In this document: piece after piece, positions 32,718 through 45,100 of the stretch
Position numbering within the stretch: position 1 is the first letter of the stretch
Layout: each line of letters starts with the position of its first letter
Assembly (NCBI RefSeq): GCF_037042905.1
Contig: NC_087247.1
Coordinates: forward strand, 62,986,920 to 63,050,919
Direction of reading: 5' to 3'
DNA length: 64,000 bases
DNA from: Lytechinus pictus
Taxonomy: Eukaryota; Echinodermata; Echinoidea; Temnopleuroida; Toxopneustidae
Position numbers and translations under genes: made by a program
Notes under the pieces: generated by a model
The model's database searches: none
What the model was told of the DNA's origin: nothing
What the model saw: the letters and a program-made list of their open reading frames with translations, nothing else

Positions 32718-33301
32718 AGGAGAATGAAACTTTTGGAGCAAGTTAGCTTTTGTGAAAGCAGAAAAATCAAAGAATAAGATCAACAAAAGTTTGAGTAAAA
32801 TAGGACTAGCAATAGAAGAGTTATGAGCATTTGAATTTCGAGATCACTAATGCTATGGAGATCTTCCCATTGGCAATGCGACCAAGATCTATGATGTCAC
32901 AGATGAACAACTCTCCCCTTTTGGACACTGAAAATATACCCCAAAATATCTCTTTTTGCTCATTCTAATCATATGACAAACGATTCATCAATGATATAAT
33001 GTTGTGAAACCTCTGTACTTGTCCTCTCATAAAAAGAACACCTCACCTTGTGATAGACTCTATAAAAGTGAGAATATAAGTGAAATAAGTACTAAAGTAA
33101 TGAGGGAGTTGTACGTGTGTGACATCACAGATCTTGGTCGCATTGCCAATGTGAGGATCTACATGGCATTAGTGATCTCAATATTCAAATGCTCATAACT
33201 TTCTTATTATTCATTCAATCTTCCTCAAACTTTCAACAATATGTTTCTTTGATTTTTCTCTTTGATATGGATGCAGCTGGTTTCAAGGGTTTCATTCTCC
33301 T
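32718..33301. mobile_element. TTAA-flanked MITE, family 1, copy 1
   Basis: TTAA at 32714-32717 and 33302-33305 flanks inverted ends AGGAGAATGAAAC and GTTTCATTCTCCT. The interior is largely palindromic (GACCAAGATCTATGATGTCA and its complement). TTAA duplication is the piggyBac signature, though Kolobok elements also use it. 584 bp, non-coding. Confidence 0.85.
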
Positions 33302-33309
33302 TTAATGTA

Positions 33310-34690
33310 TTTTACCCATACACATTGTTTCAGAAAATATAAAATGAATTTTAATTATTCAACCCATGGTGGAGATATAATAACTAAAGACCTGTTGGAG
33401 AGCTCATGTTAATCTTGTAGTTTTATTGAGATAGCATGCAGATATAAATTTATAGTCTTATATTCATGTGCAAATATTACAAAATGTGCCACTTGATGCA
33501 TCTTATAATTTTATAACTAAGCAAGACCAGATTCCCATTTTGACATTGCATACAAGTGTATAGGATTTTTTTTTCAGTTTCTCCTTATTTTGAATTTGGC
33601 AATTGAAAAATTGTGCAATACATAGTTCCTTGTGATTTTCACATCGAGATTACAGGTGACTCAGCCTTAGTCAAATCTTTTAGGATAACTGAAATCCGTT
33701 CGACTTTAAAGGGCAAATTTGAAATAACACGTTCTGCAAAATCTCATCTGAAAAACCACTTTGACTTATGCAGACTTCAGAATCTCAATGCTTCACACAG
33801 AAGAGGTCTGATAATTTCTCTATATTTTCTCAATTGAATTTATGACTTAGCTTGAGTAAATAAACTCTTTAAACTTTTGTCATTAAGACTTCTGTCTCAT
33901 CTAGGCTTGCTTAGTTACAAGAAATTAATACACACATAGGTGCAAGTCATACATTACAGGTCATCATTCTGTAAACCAGTTATCACTACCTGGGTTTAGG
34001 CCATAGTTTTAAGACTTGTGAATTTGAACCACATGAATAAATCATGAATGTGGAGAATGCAATATGCAGATTGCATGTTTTTATCAAATTGACTTGTGCG
34101 AAGTTGATTTTTTTTCTTAGATATAAAAAAAAATCATTTAAAATGAAAATATGAAACTTTGTTGTTTGCACACCTTTAGTGGAATTCTCCAAGCTAAGAA
34201 GAATCAGAGAAAGATAGAGGGATGGAGGGGGGGGGAGGGAGAGAGAGAGGGATGGAGGGGGGGGGGGGGAGGGAGAGAGAGAGAGAGAGGGGGGAGGGAG
34301 AGAGAGAGAGAGGGGGGGGAGAAGAATATAGGGGGATGTGCTAATGACAAATGTCATTCAGTGATTCAATTTTTCATTTTGCTCATAACCAGGGTTAAAT
34401 AGGGCAATATCCTTGTTTTGTGTTGTGTAGGAAAAATGCGGGGCAATCTTGTTGAGTTGGGACAGTGACAGAGTTTGTTCTATTTTTTGTTGTAGCCCAT
34501 TGGGTAAGATAGTTACAAATGATGCCTAAATTATGTAGGGGAAGGCGGGGTAAGTTGAGTCATTTTTTGTTTTTTTTCATGTTGGAACTTTTCTTCACGA
34601 GCTAATTCTCTCCTAACATCCTCTAAAAGTAAAACAACTGTTTTATGAATTTGATCATTTCTGCTTGCATATCAATGGCTTTTCAAGGTT
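33310..34690. other. Intergenic, with a purine simple repeat
   Basis: AT-rich sequence without a recognised gene. A short ORF at 33613-33837 is not recognisable. 34200-34325 is a (GA)n/G-run purine tract (AGGGAGAGAGAGAGGG-type), an obvious slippage-prone microsatellite. Confidence 0.5.
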
Positions 34691-34693
34691 TTT

Positions 34694-36215
34694 TGTCTCA
34701 CCTGCATAGCAGAGTGAGACTATAGGCGCCGCTTTTCCGACGGCGGCGGCGACGGCGGCGGCGTCAACACCAAATCTTAACCTGTGGTTAAGTTTTTGAA
34801 ATGACAGCATAACTTAGAAAGTATATGGACCTAGTTCATGAAACTTGGCCATAAGGTTAATCAAGTATTACTGAACATCCTGCCTGAGTTTCATGTCACA
34901 TGACAAAGGTCAAAGGTCATTTAGGGTCAATGAACTTAGACCATGTTGGGGGAATCAACATCAAAATCTTAAAGGAGAATGAAACCCTTGAAACTAGCTG
35001 AATCCATATCAAAGAGAAAAATCAAAGAAACATATTGTTGAAAGTTTGAGGAAGATTGAATGAATAATAAGAAAGTTATGAGCATTTGAATATTGAGATC
35101 ACTAGTGCCATGTAGATCCTCCCATCGGCAATGCGACCAAGATCTGTGATATCACACACGTACAACTCCTTCATTACTTTAGTACTTATTTCACTTATAT
35201 TCTCACTTTTATAGAGTCTATCACAAGGTTAGGTGTTTTCTTTATGAGATGACAAGTACAGAGGTTTCACAACATTATATCATTGATGAATCGTTTGTCA
35301 TATGATTAGAATGAGCAAAAAGAGATGTTTTGGGGTATATTTTCAGTGTCCGAATGGGAGAGTTGTACGTGTGTGACATCACAGATCTTGGTCGCATTGC
35401 CAATGGGAGGATCTCCATAGCATTAGTGATCTCGACATTCAAATGCTCATAACTCTTTTATTGCTAGTCCTATTTCACTCAAAGTTTTGTTGATCTTATT
35501 CTTTGATTTTTCTGCTTTCACAAAAGCTAACTTGCTCCAAGAGTTTCATTCTCCTTTAACCTAAGGTTAAGTTTTTGAAATGTCATCATAACTTAGAAAA
35601 TATATGGACCTAGTTCATGAAACTTATACATAAGGTTAATCAAGTATCACTGAACATCCTGCATGAGTTTCACGTCACATGACCAAGGTCAAAGGTCATT
35701 TAGGGTCAATGAACTTTGGCCGAATTGGGGGTATCTGTTGAATTACCATCATAACTTTGAAAGTTTATGGATCTGATTCATGAAACTTGGACATAATAGT
35801 AATCAAGTATTACTGAACATCCTGTGCAAGTTTCAGGTCACATGATCAAGGTCAAAGGTCATTTAGGGTCAATGAACTTTGGCCAAATTGGGGTATTTGT
35901 TGAATTACAGCCATAAATTTGAAAGTGTGTTGGTCTAGTTCATAAAACTTGGACATAATAGTAATCAAGTATCACTGAACATCCTGTGCGAGTTTCAGGT
36001 CACATGATCAAGGTCAAAGGTCATGTAAGGTCAAAGAACTTTGGCCACGTTGGGGGTATTTGTTGAATTGCCATCATATCTCTATAAGTGTATTGGTCTA
36101 GTTCATAAAACGTGGAAATAAGAGTAACCAAGTATCACTGAACATCTTGTGCGAGTTATAGTAGTTTTCAAAATCAGCACTGCTGCTATATTGAATCGCG
36201 TGATGCAGGTGAGAC
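34694..36215 (+). mobile_element. DR1 tandem-unit element with GTCTCACCTGCAT ends
   Basis: Starts TGTCTCACCTGCAT and ends ATGCAGGTGAGAC, an inverted pair. After a CGG-rich patch (34740-34765), units of about 160 bp carry TGAACATCCTG, AGTTTCA and AGGTCAAAGGTCA (34907, about 35689, 35848, 36008). A 583-bp MITE has inserted at 34973-35555. The family is multi-copy in echinoid genomes as far as I recall. Confidence 0.85.
34973..35555. mobile_element. TTAA-flanked MITE, family 1, copy 2 (nested, inverted)
   Basis: TTAA at 34969-34972 and 35556-35559. The surrounding tandem unit reads AAAATC|TTAA|CCTAAGG once the insert is removed, matching the intact unit at 34776, so the duplication is confirmed internally. 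It lies in opposite orientation to the copy at 32718. Confidence 0.9.
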
Positions 36216-36764
36216 GGCCAGAGGCATTCCACTTGTTTTATAATATAGTCCTATACATTACCATAAGAATTACCATGGCTCAACTTGCCCCATGTTGGCT
36301 GGCTCAGCCTACCCCAGCCCGAACTTAATGTGATATTTCCCCATCAACACATTTCTTATGCATCCATCATGTAAAAGACTGACAAGAATGAAGATCCATA
36401 CCTGGACTAACAATACTGTTCTTATGCCTTTATTATATTCAAAGATATGTGTAAAAAGCATGTATCTATTTTAACACTTTAAAAAAAAAATTTTTACTGA
36501 AATTTGTATTTTCCCTCTGAAAAATTATTCTTTGTTTCAGATTGAAAACAATGTCTGACTCATTCATTATCGGCCTGGGGGTGGTGGCTCAACTTACCCT
36601 GCCTCCCCCTAATTGATACACCAAAGATTTACACATGGCAGGGATCTGGGCAGACCTAGACATTTTGGAGTCAAAATTTTTTTATGTGACATAGACGGCA
36701 TGATATCAACATTATTTTCAGAGATGGAAGACTGGCCTAATGGAGCTTTTGAGCTGATTAACCA

Positions 36765-37325
36765 TAAACCCGGCGAGGGAGGGGGGGGGGGGATTTAACC
36801 AACTCCCCTCATTTTCCGCGACCATTTTTTCAACTGCAGCACTCGCTGAATTTTTTTTTCTCTTATCCATAAAGATATGATTATTTTTACTCTCATGCTT
36901 AAAGTACTTGATTTTTGCTTAATTATACTTCAAAAAGGTTCTGCTATAAATATGGCAAAAAAGAAAAGTTTGAAATACATAAATCAATAAAATAATGAAA
37001 CACATAAGAAAAAAATTCATTTTTAAACCAGGATTTTTTTCATTTGTAATTTGTTAGCAATGGTTTTAAGAATATTAAAACCAACAATTAGCAATTTAAG
37101 AGCTTCTTTTAGTGAATCAGAACAAAAAGTATGATTTATGCATAAGTTAGCATAATTAATTCACATTAAGAAAAACTATTTTGGAAAAATTGACCATACA
37201 GCCTTTTAGATTGCATCCCACACTACTATCATGCCAATTTCCAGTGTTCGCGCCATTGGCAGCCAAGATCTTGGGGGGGGGAGGGTTGGGCAATGACCCC
37301 CCCCCCCCCCGACAGTTAACACCCA
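36765..37325. mobile_element. G/C-run bounded element, relative of 42346-43615
   Basis: A G14 tract near 36780 and a C14 tract near 37300 bound sequence similar to parts of the element at 42346-43615 (TTTATGCATAA(G/A)TTAGCATA, GCACTCGCTGA). Non-coding. Ends are not precisely defined. Confidence 0.5.
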
Positions 37326-37564
37326 AAAAAGCCCAGCCTGGTAAGGCTAACAACCTCAAATTTCTCTTTAATTTCAAAGAATTACTACTTGCCCAATCAC
37401 TAATATCATGAACACAAGTTTTTTAACAGTATCCCAATTAGTTAGATATGAATGAAGTGCACACATGGATATCTTTTGTCTAGTCACTTTTTCCAAACCT
37501 CCTGTGTCTCTCTTGTCTTTATAAGGGTGTCTGTCTCACTTGCCTCTCTAATATTCCCTTTTAT

Positions 37565-38687
37565 TGTCTCGCCCACCGGAGGAGAAGGCGAGACTTAGGG
37601 ATCCAAATGTCGTCCGTCCGTCACAAACCTAATGACACATAACTCCACAACCGTAAGTCGATTTCCAACCAAACTGGGATGGTAGATGGACTTGGGGGAC
37701 CTGCATGTTATGCTGCAGTCGGAGGTCACATGGTTAGGTCAAAGGTCAGTTTGAGGTCAACGTTAAAGTTTACATGCAAGACTCTCTTATGACACCTAAC
37801 TCCGCAACCGTACATGTAAGTCGCATTTCATCCAAACTTGGATGGTAGATGGACTTGGGGGACCTGCATGTTATGCTGCAGTCGGAGGTCACATGGTTAG
37901 GTCAAAGGTCAGTTTGAGGTCAACGTTAAAGTTTACATGCAAGACTCTCTTATGACACCTAACTCCGCAACCGTAAGTTACTTTTCAACAAAACTTGGAT
38001 GGTAGATGTACTTAGGCGACCTGCATGTTATGCTGCAGTCAGAGGTCACATGGTAAGGTCAAAGGTCAATTTCAGGTCAACGTTAAAGTTTACATGCAAG
38101 ACTCTCTTGTGACACCTAACTCCGCAACCGTAAGTCGATTTCCAACCAAACTGGGATGGTAGATGGACTTGGGGGACCTGCATGTTATGCTGCAGTCAGA
38201 GGTCACATGGTTAGGTCAAAGGTCAGTTTGAGGTCAACGTTAAAGTTTACATGCAAGACTCTTATGACACCTAACTCCGCAACCGTAAGTCGCATTTCAT
38301 CCAAACTTGGATGGTAGATGGACTTGGGGGACCTGCATGTTATGCTGCAGTCGGAGGTCACATGGTTAGGTCAAAGGTCAGTTTGAGGTCAACGTTAAAG
38401 TTTACATGCAAGACTCTCTTATGACACCTAACTCCGCAACCGTAAGTTACTTTTCAACAAAACTTGGATGGTAGATGTACTTAGGCGACCTGCATGTTAT
38501 GCTGCGGTCGGAGATCACATTGTAAGGTCAAAGGTCATTTTCAGGTCAACATTAAAGTTTACGTACAAGGCTCTTAGGACAAGTGTTATTCCATCCCAGT
38601 CATTTCACATTGAAGTTTCGATATAATTCTCTTGCGTGCCCTCGCAAATCACGATATTTCTGGTCATTTTCATAAGTGGGCGAGACA
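37565..38687 (+). mobile_element. DR1 tandem-unit element, copy 2 (uninterrupted, six units)
   Basis: Ends TGTCTCGCCCAC and GTGGGCGAGACA are inverted. Six units of about 155 bp each contain one perfect AGGTCAAAGGTCA (near 37736, 37899, 38056, 38213, 38368 and 38525). Units alternate between sub-types (GTCGCATTTCATCC, GTTACTTTTCAAC, GTCGATTTCCAACC), so a two- or three-unit block has been duplicated. This copy gives the empty-site reference for the insertion at 8595-16423. Confidence 0.9.
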
Positions 38688-38699
38688 CAAAATTGCTTT

Positions 38700-39690
38700 T
38701 GCCTTGTTAAATTTATTATTTTTTGGAAAGAAATTCACATACACTGTACAACTTCAATGAAATAAATGTGCTGCTTTGAAGATCTTTGATCAGAACTTAA
38801 CGGTTAACCACAGTTCTAATCAATTCATTGCACATATATGAGCAAGAGTGAAGAAGAGAAGGTACAGTGATATCTTGATTTCAAAGAGAAATATATAATA
38901 CCGAAAGAGTTAAGTAATGCTTATATTCAATGATTTTATAAAAATCAAATAGTTTTCACTGACTCCCTGCCATAGCATCAAACATTGTTAAAAAAACTAT
39001 TTTAAACAAATGTAGCTTTGTTATTCCTCCGGGAATTTTTAATACGAGGTGTCGTATGAAATGGCCCTAGAAAAATTACCATCTGATATTTTGGTACCCT
39101 CTCTATAATGTAGAAAGTATGCTGCCCAACTTTGACAAGAAGAAGAAAAAGACAAATTAACCTTAATTGTGTTTTAATGTGTTTGTATAAAACGTTGATT
39201 TTTTGTCCTTCCAGGCAAAATTTCATAGATAAAACACTGATAATGCTTCAGTGTCTATTTAAATTACATACAAATTTTGCACTTTTCCAGGAAATTACAC
39301 TTTTGATACTTTTACTTTGTCTAAACAGAAAAGTATATTATAATTTGAATAAGATGAAAAAGGAGGATGTAAAAAGCTTAACAGATAATGTATGTGTCAT
39401 TCACTTTTAATTTATAACAATGATACTCAGTTTCATTTTTCTAGGAGGATGCTCTTCATTACTAAATGTAGTGTGGTCTGTATACCATGCTGTTTACTTT
39501 CAAAACCAAATATGAATGTTTCCTGTTCCCATATGAATAAAAAGTGCAGTAGATCATAGATTGTTTTCAATTATCTGTTTCATTTTTTCAATTTTTGATA
39601 CACAGTAATGAATCCAAGACAATCATTTGCTTGTCCCCCATTCCCCTCCAAAAACAGAAAACATTTTCCCTCATGATACATAAATGTCAC
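38700..39690. other. Intergenic AT-rich stretch
   Basis: No gene, RNA or repeat family recognised. Short chance ORFs only. Confidence 0.45.
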
Positions 39691-39693
39691 TTA

Positions 39694-40694
39694 TGCCTGG
39701 TTGACACTTGCACGCATTGTGGTGCCCGCATTGATGCGTGCCAGTACGGGACATTTTGTGGCACGACTTGCCTTTATCAGTGCACGCATTGTCCCGACAC
39801 ATTCACGACATAGTTGCTTGCACATAATTCACGCAATGTTCCCCCACTGTCCAGACATGCTTTCAGCAAATATTCTCGACACCGTATTCTGTAATGTATC
39901 TAGCGCAAATTTAAACATTCAAATGTTCTGGTGTGAAAAAGGGTTTCGTTAATCCAAACATTTGTGGCATTATTCTTAAGGTTCGTAAGTCCAAAAATGA
40001 AATAAGGTTCTTTATTCCGAAGGTTCGTTAATCCAAAAATGAAGTAAGGTTCGTTAATCCGATAAATGAAATAATCTGTGGCGAAGCCGAGGTGGAAACA
40101 CCATTGCTGTTCAATTGTTTTGAGGATGGGAAAGGCAGGGACAATGGAACATATTTTTGTTGGGGGGTGGGGGGATAGCCAAAAAGGGCAATTAGACCCT
40201 GTTACATCTAAAACTCGGTGGCCCGGGGCCGGCCCGAGCCCAGTTGCAACCTTGACGAGGATTAAGTGGATTAGCTTCATGAACGGACCTGGTCCCTAAA
40301 TGTGCCTGTTTACATCACAGCATTTTTCCTCCCCTCTTCAGATAGTGGACGGAAGGGTCGAGCTACATGGGACCAAGTAGATTTTTTTTCTTTCATAACA
40401 TGTTTTTCTTGGTTTATTGTCTTGTATCAAATCAAATATAAAATAATAAGTCTCATGAACGAACCTTATTTCATTTTGGACTAACAAAGCTTATTTCGTT
40501 TTTGGATTAACTAACCTTTGGAATAACGAACGTAACCCATTTTCAACATGTTGAAAATTTTGGCACACACTGACTGCCATGCACCTCCCACACCTTATTG
40601 CAAGTAGGCAAGCATAGTCCCTGCATTGGCACCCGTGAGTGCATCCTGTGCACAAAATGCGGGAACCACAATGTGTACAAGTGTCAACCCGGCT
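39694..40694. mobile_element. Harbinger-like MITE with TTA duplication
   Basis: TTA at 39691-39693 and 40695-40697 flanks about 40-bp inverted ends (TGCCTGGTTGACACTTGCAC; other end AGCCGGGTTGACACTTG). A 3-bp TTA duplication is characteristic of PIF/Harbinger elements. No transposase. A second element sits inside it. Confidence 0.75.
39945..40545. mobile_element. Nested element with GGTTCGTTAATCC repeats
   Basis: The left side has repeated GGTTCGTTAATCCAAAAATG; the right side has inverted counterparts (CATTTTGGACTAAC, TTTTGGATTAACTAACC, AACGAACGTAACCC). Multiple short subterminal copies in each arm, non-coding, inside the Harbinger-like MITE. Confidence 0.65.
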
Positions 40695-40699
40695 TTAGA

Positions 40700-42012
40700 A
40701 TGATGAACAGGAGGACAATCTAGAATGCTGCTATTTGTACACAAAAATTGGTGCTTTCCTTGGAAGAAAATATATTGAAAAATTAGAAATTCATATTATT
40801 GCCTGAAAATGGCATCCTTAATGCCTTATTTCAATATATAATGCATCATACTCTAATTTCAAAAGTGTAATTGTGAGTAAAAATACCAAGACTTGATTTC
40901 AATTTCGGTTGATGGAAATCAAAGTGGTTGAGAACTCATAAGTCCTGAATAAAATTTGCAAATTCTAAACAGCTTTATAAAACACTTCAAGGACCATATG
41001 ATTACAGCCTCAACTTTCTCCATACAACATCTTTCAACATTAGTTAGGAGACTATACACACATTTTGTAATTCTTGAATCTCTTTCCACATTTACATGGA
41101 AGATGTATTTTATGCCAAGAAGACCATCGATTGAATTCATGATGCTCTCACAAGTACAGGGGAAACATGATTTAACACATCAAATAATGCTTCTTTTATA
41201 GAAACCCATGCCACCAAACTCCAATCCCTGTTATAATTATTCCCTATTTAAAAACTTGCCACATAAGAGAATCAGAAGTCTCAACCATATCCCCCTGTTA
41301 AATAACTTCCTATTCCCGCATGGCCAGCCTCAGGATCAAGCCTAGGGGCCATTTCATAAAGCTGTTCGTAAGTTAAGAGCCACTTTAAGAACGACTGGTG
41401 ATCCTTTCTTGTGGTAAATGATGTTCACCATTATGTGCTTATTGGGGATTATTTAGCACATAAGAAAGGTTCACTAGTCATTCTTAAAGTCACTCTTAAC
41501 TTTCGAACAGATTTATGAAACACCCACCAGGGCTTAATGACAACAATAACTGTTATGTACGGTAAGAGCATGTCACAGATTTCAGGCTGTGGTAGATCAT
41601 TCTGAGTGAATTTAATTTCTTCTAGTTTTAACAAGAATTTCAAAAACATATTTGTATTAAGCAATTCAATGCTCGCCCGTTTGTAATTTCGAACAAAAAA
41701 TGAATCTACTTTGGAAAAAAGGAAAATAGGGGAATAGAAATGAGGGCATACATGTACAAGCTGGCAGAAGAGCCTCTCTAATGTAATTTCTCATGTGTGG
41801 CCCCTAGCTGTGGTTGAGGCTGTGTGTTAATCAGGGTCATTTAACAGGTATTTTATAGCTTGCTTGAAGGCTATTTGGTCTTATCCCTGACCAAGAGAGA
41901 AGCAAGGGATATAAAAGGATATGGCTTTCCCAAACAAGGATCTTTGTCAGGTATAATGATTGCATATGGTTAACACAGATTCAAGGACAATGTTTTTTTT
42001 CTTGATTCAATA
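40700..42012. other. Intergenic region downstream of MRPL9
   Basis: AT-rich, no gene recognised, and one palindromic MITE (41346-41527). It includes the MRPL9 3' UTR next to 42013. Confidence 0.45.
41346..41527. mobile_element. Palindromic MITE
   Basis: The left arm GGGGCCATTTCATAAAGCTG, with AAGTTAAGAG and GGTGATCCTTTCTT, is mirrored at the right by CTTTCGAACAGATTTATGAA and AAGAAAGGTTCAC. The whole 180 bp folds on itself. A related diverged copy lies at 31568. Confidence 0.75.
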
Positions 42013-42114
42013 TCATGCATCTTCTTGACTCCCCTCTGATTCTTGAGTTCTTCTCCTCTTTGGCAAGAAGTTGATAACCTCCATCTCCATGTGAACTGTT
42101 TCAATGCCATTGAT
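42013..42114 (-). CDS. MRPL9: MRPL9 exon 7 and stop
   Basis: Acceptor TTTCCTCACAG. INGIETVHMEMEVINFLPKR is followed by an acidic tail ending SQEDA and TGA. It matches the human VNGLDTVRVPMSVVNF; the C-terminal tail is shorter. Confidence 0.92.
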   Translation of the reverse strand: MNGIETVHMEMEVINFLPKRRRTQESEGSQEDA

Positions 42115-45100
42115 CTGTGAGGAAATGATACATGATAATACAATGTTTACATATTGTCAGCAGATTAACAGCATCCTTTTTAACATCTAGGAGAAGCTAG
42201 GCTGTGAAATTTTGATGTAACATTTCTAGTACTGCTTAAGAACTAGCTCTGAAAATGAAACTGAAAACATGTCTTTTCACAATGATATCATCAAAGAAAT
42301 ATTGAATTTGAATAATAACTAGAACTATCACTGAAGGTGATTAACCCTAAGAAGACTGGGGGGGGGGGCTGATTCAGCCCCCCCCCCCTCAAATTTTTTG
42401 TCATAAATCCGCCGCTCAACATTTTTTTCATCGTGTCGCTCGCTGACTTTTTCCTTTCAAGTCTCACGAAACTTTTGAGACCAAAATTGTGACCCTTGGA
42501 TACGCAGTTCTGAAATTACGCCACATTTCGTAAGTGCATGCAGACCCAAAATTGCTAAAAAACGTGAATTTGTGTACAAATCCAATGCAAATAGCGTTTT
42601 TAGCCAAAATTCATAAATGTATCATTATTATTTTCCCTTTTACTGATTAAGATAAATTAATTCCATCTTGTTTATGGTCAAAATAAACTACTCGACATTT
42701 TTCATTGAAAAAACAATAAAAAAAAAAAAAGTTGAAAAACAATAATACATAAAATAAAGGTGATGTTGAATTTTTTTAAAAGTACATTTTATCAGATCCC
42801 TCTAAGAGTCTGTGTACCAAAATTTAGTTAGGGGCATTATTTACTTAAAGGACAAGTCCACCCCAACAAAGAGTTGATTTGAATAAAAAGGAAAAAAATC
42901 CAACAAGCTTAACACTGAAAATTTCATCAAAATCGGATGTAAAATAAGAAAGTTATGACATTTTAAACTTTCGCTTAATTTCACAAAACAGTTACATGCA
43001 CATCCTGGCTGGTATGCAAATGAGGAGACTATGACATCATCCACTCACTATTTCTTTTGTATTTTATTATATGAAATATTCTAATTTTCTCCTCATTGTC
43101 AAGTGATGAAACGATTAATTCCTCCCTGAACATGTGGAATTAGCATTGTTTAATACTACATGTATATGGTTCAGTCAAGTTGGTCCTTATTGTCAAATCT
43201 ATAAAAAAAAGAGATATTGTATAATTCAAACAATAAAAAACAAAGAAATAGTGAGTGATGGACATCATCGACTGAGTCACCTAGTTCTGAATATCACTGT
43301 TTTGTGAAAAAAAGTGAAACTTTAAAATGTCATAACTTTCTTATATTACATCTGATTTTGATGAAATTTTCGGCACTATGCTAGTTTGATTTTTCTTTAT
43401 TTATTTAAGTCAGCATTTTCCTGGGTTGGACTTGACCTTTAATTAGAGCAAACCTTGATTTTATGCATAAATTAGCATAATTAATGAGCAATGAGATTTT
43501 TTGCAGAATTTGATCGTATAGTTTTGGAGATTATGCCATGGGTAACACATGTGCCAATTTTCGTCGCAATCACGCGATCGACGGCCGAGATCAGCCCCCC
43601 CTCAGTCTTCTTAGGTGTCAAAATAGCCCAGTCTATTTAGGAATAATACACCCGCCCTATGCCGTTACAATAAATGAAAATGAAAAATGATGAAAATCCA
43701 TATTTTATTGTTCGAAATAGACATGAAAGGAAATACTCCAAAAATTTGCTTTGCCCAATTGATCGTGGGCCCGGCAGCCGCTGTGCAGCGCCAGATCGAC
43801 GAGGCTCTATCCCTTTAATCGTTGAACGCTAAACAGGGTAGCAGCAACTCCCATCTTTTAACGTCTTTTGGTTTGAACCCCCAACCTCCCGGTTGTGAGA
43901 CGGACGCTCTACCAACTGAGCCAACACACCGGTATGTCTTGCCCATCTTTACCCCAAGACCTGTGGCATGTGTGAGCAAACAGAATATCATGATTATTGG
44001 TTGAAAACTGATCAAGTAGTTCGAACCAAAAGATTTTCACCTAATGTGGGGCATATGATATGCTGTTACCATGGCAACACTATTTCCGACACACACAAAA
44101 TATGTGTCTCGCAACTCTTTACATCAAAACCAACGTGTGAGCTAAATTTCATGAAAATTGGTTGAAAAATGATGAAGTAAATAAATCTGCAAGATTTTTA
44201 CCCAAATTTTACAATATAATACGTCTTTACCATGTCAACACGATTTCTAGTACACACAAAAAATATGTCTTTACATCAATACCAATGTGTGTGCCAAATT
44301 TCATGAGAATTGGATAAAAACAGAGAAAGTAGTTTGAACTGCAATATTTCTACCTTATTTTTGCCAAAATATGCCGTTACCATGGCAACACAATTTTTGA
44401 CACATACAAACAATGTGTCTTACACATCTTCACCTCAATACTAATATGTGGTCCAAGTAGCATGAGAATTGGTTACGAACTAAGGAAGTAATTCAATGTG
44501 CACAATTTGCAACCGACCGCCCGCCCGTACGCTGATTCCTATATACCCCCTTCAAAGTTTGTTTGGCGGGGGTATAAATACTGCTATTAAATCTAGAACG
44601 GGGGGGGGGGGGGGGTAATTTCACAAAGATTGAGGTATGCCCTAAGTCGCACTTAAATGCCGATGTGCACATGATATGCAACACACAATCTGATTGATGG
44701 ATACGCAGTAGTGCGCGTCCCGTGCGCATAATCTGACCAATGTGGTGATGTCTTCTATACCGTACGCAACTGGGAATTAAGTGTGACTCTAAAGCCTGTC
44801 TCACTCTATGCAATTCGTTGTGATCCGAATTTCATATTAATTGTGATAACATTATATATGGATATTCCAACTAATAAAATATTACGGATCAGAGCTCAGA
44901 ATAGTGGTAGGACTACTGAAATCGAAATAAAGTCCATTTAGAGCCTCCCTGAATGAATAAAAACAAATTCAATTCCAAATCGTAATCACATCATCATTGG
45001 CTGCGACTTGAAGCCGATTTGGACTTTACTCCGACCATAGGGCTTGCCGCAAAGTAAACATATGATTTTTGTTTTCCTAACAATATGCCAAAATTTAAAT

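Noticed and set aside
34151..34402. Gly/Arg/Glu-rich ORF
   Set aside because: Produced by the GA/GGG microsatellite at 34200-34325.
43862..43935. tRNA gene on the minus strand
   Set aside because: A and B boxes are good, but the anticodon stem does not pair and a SINE body follows directly.
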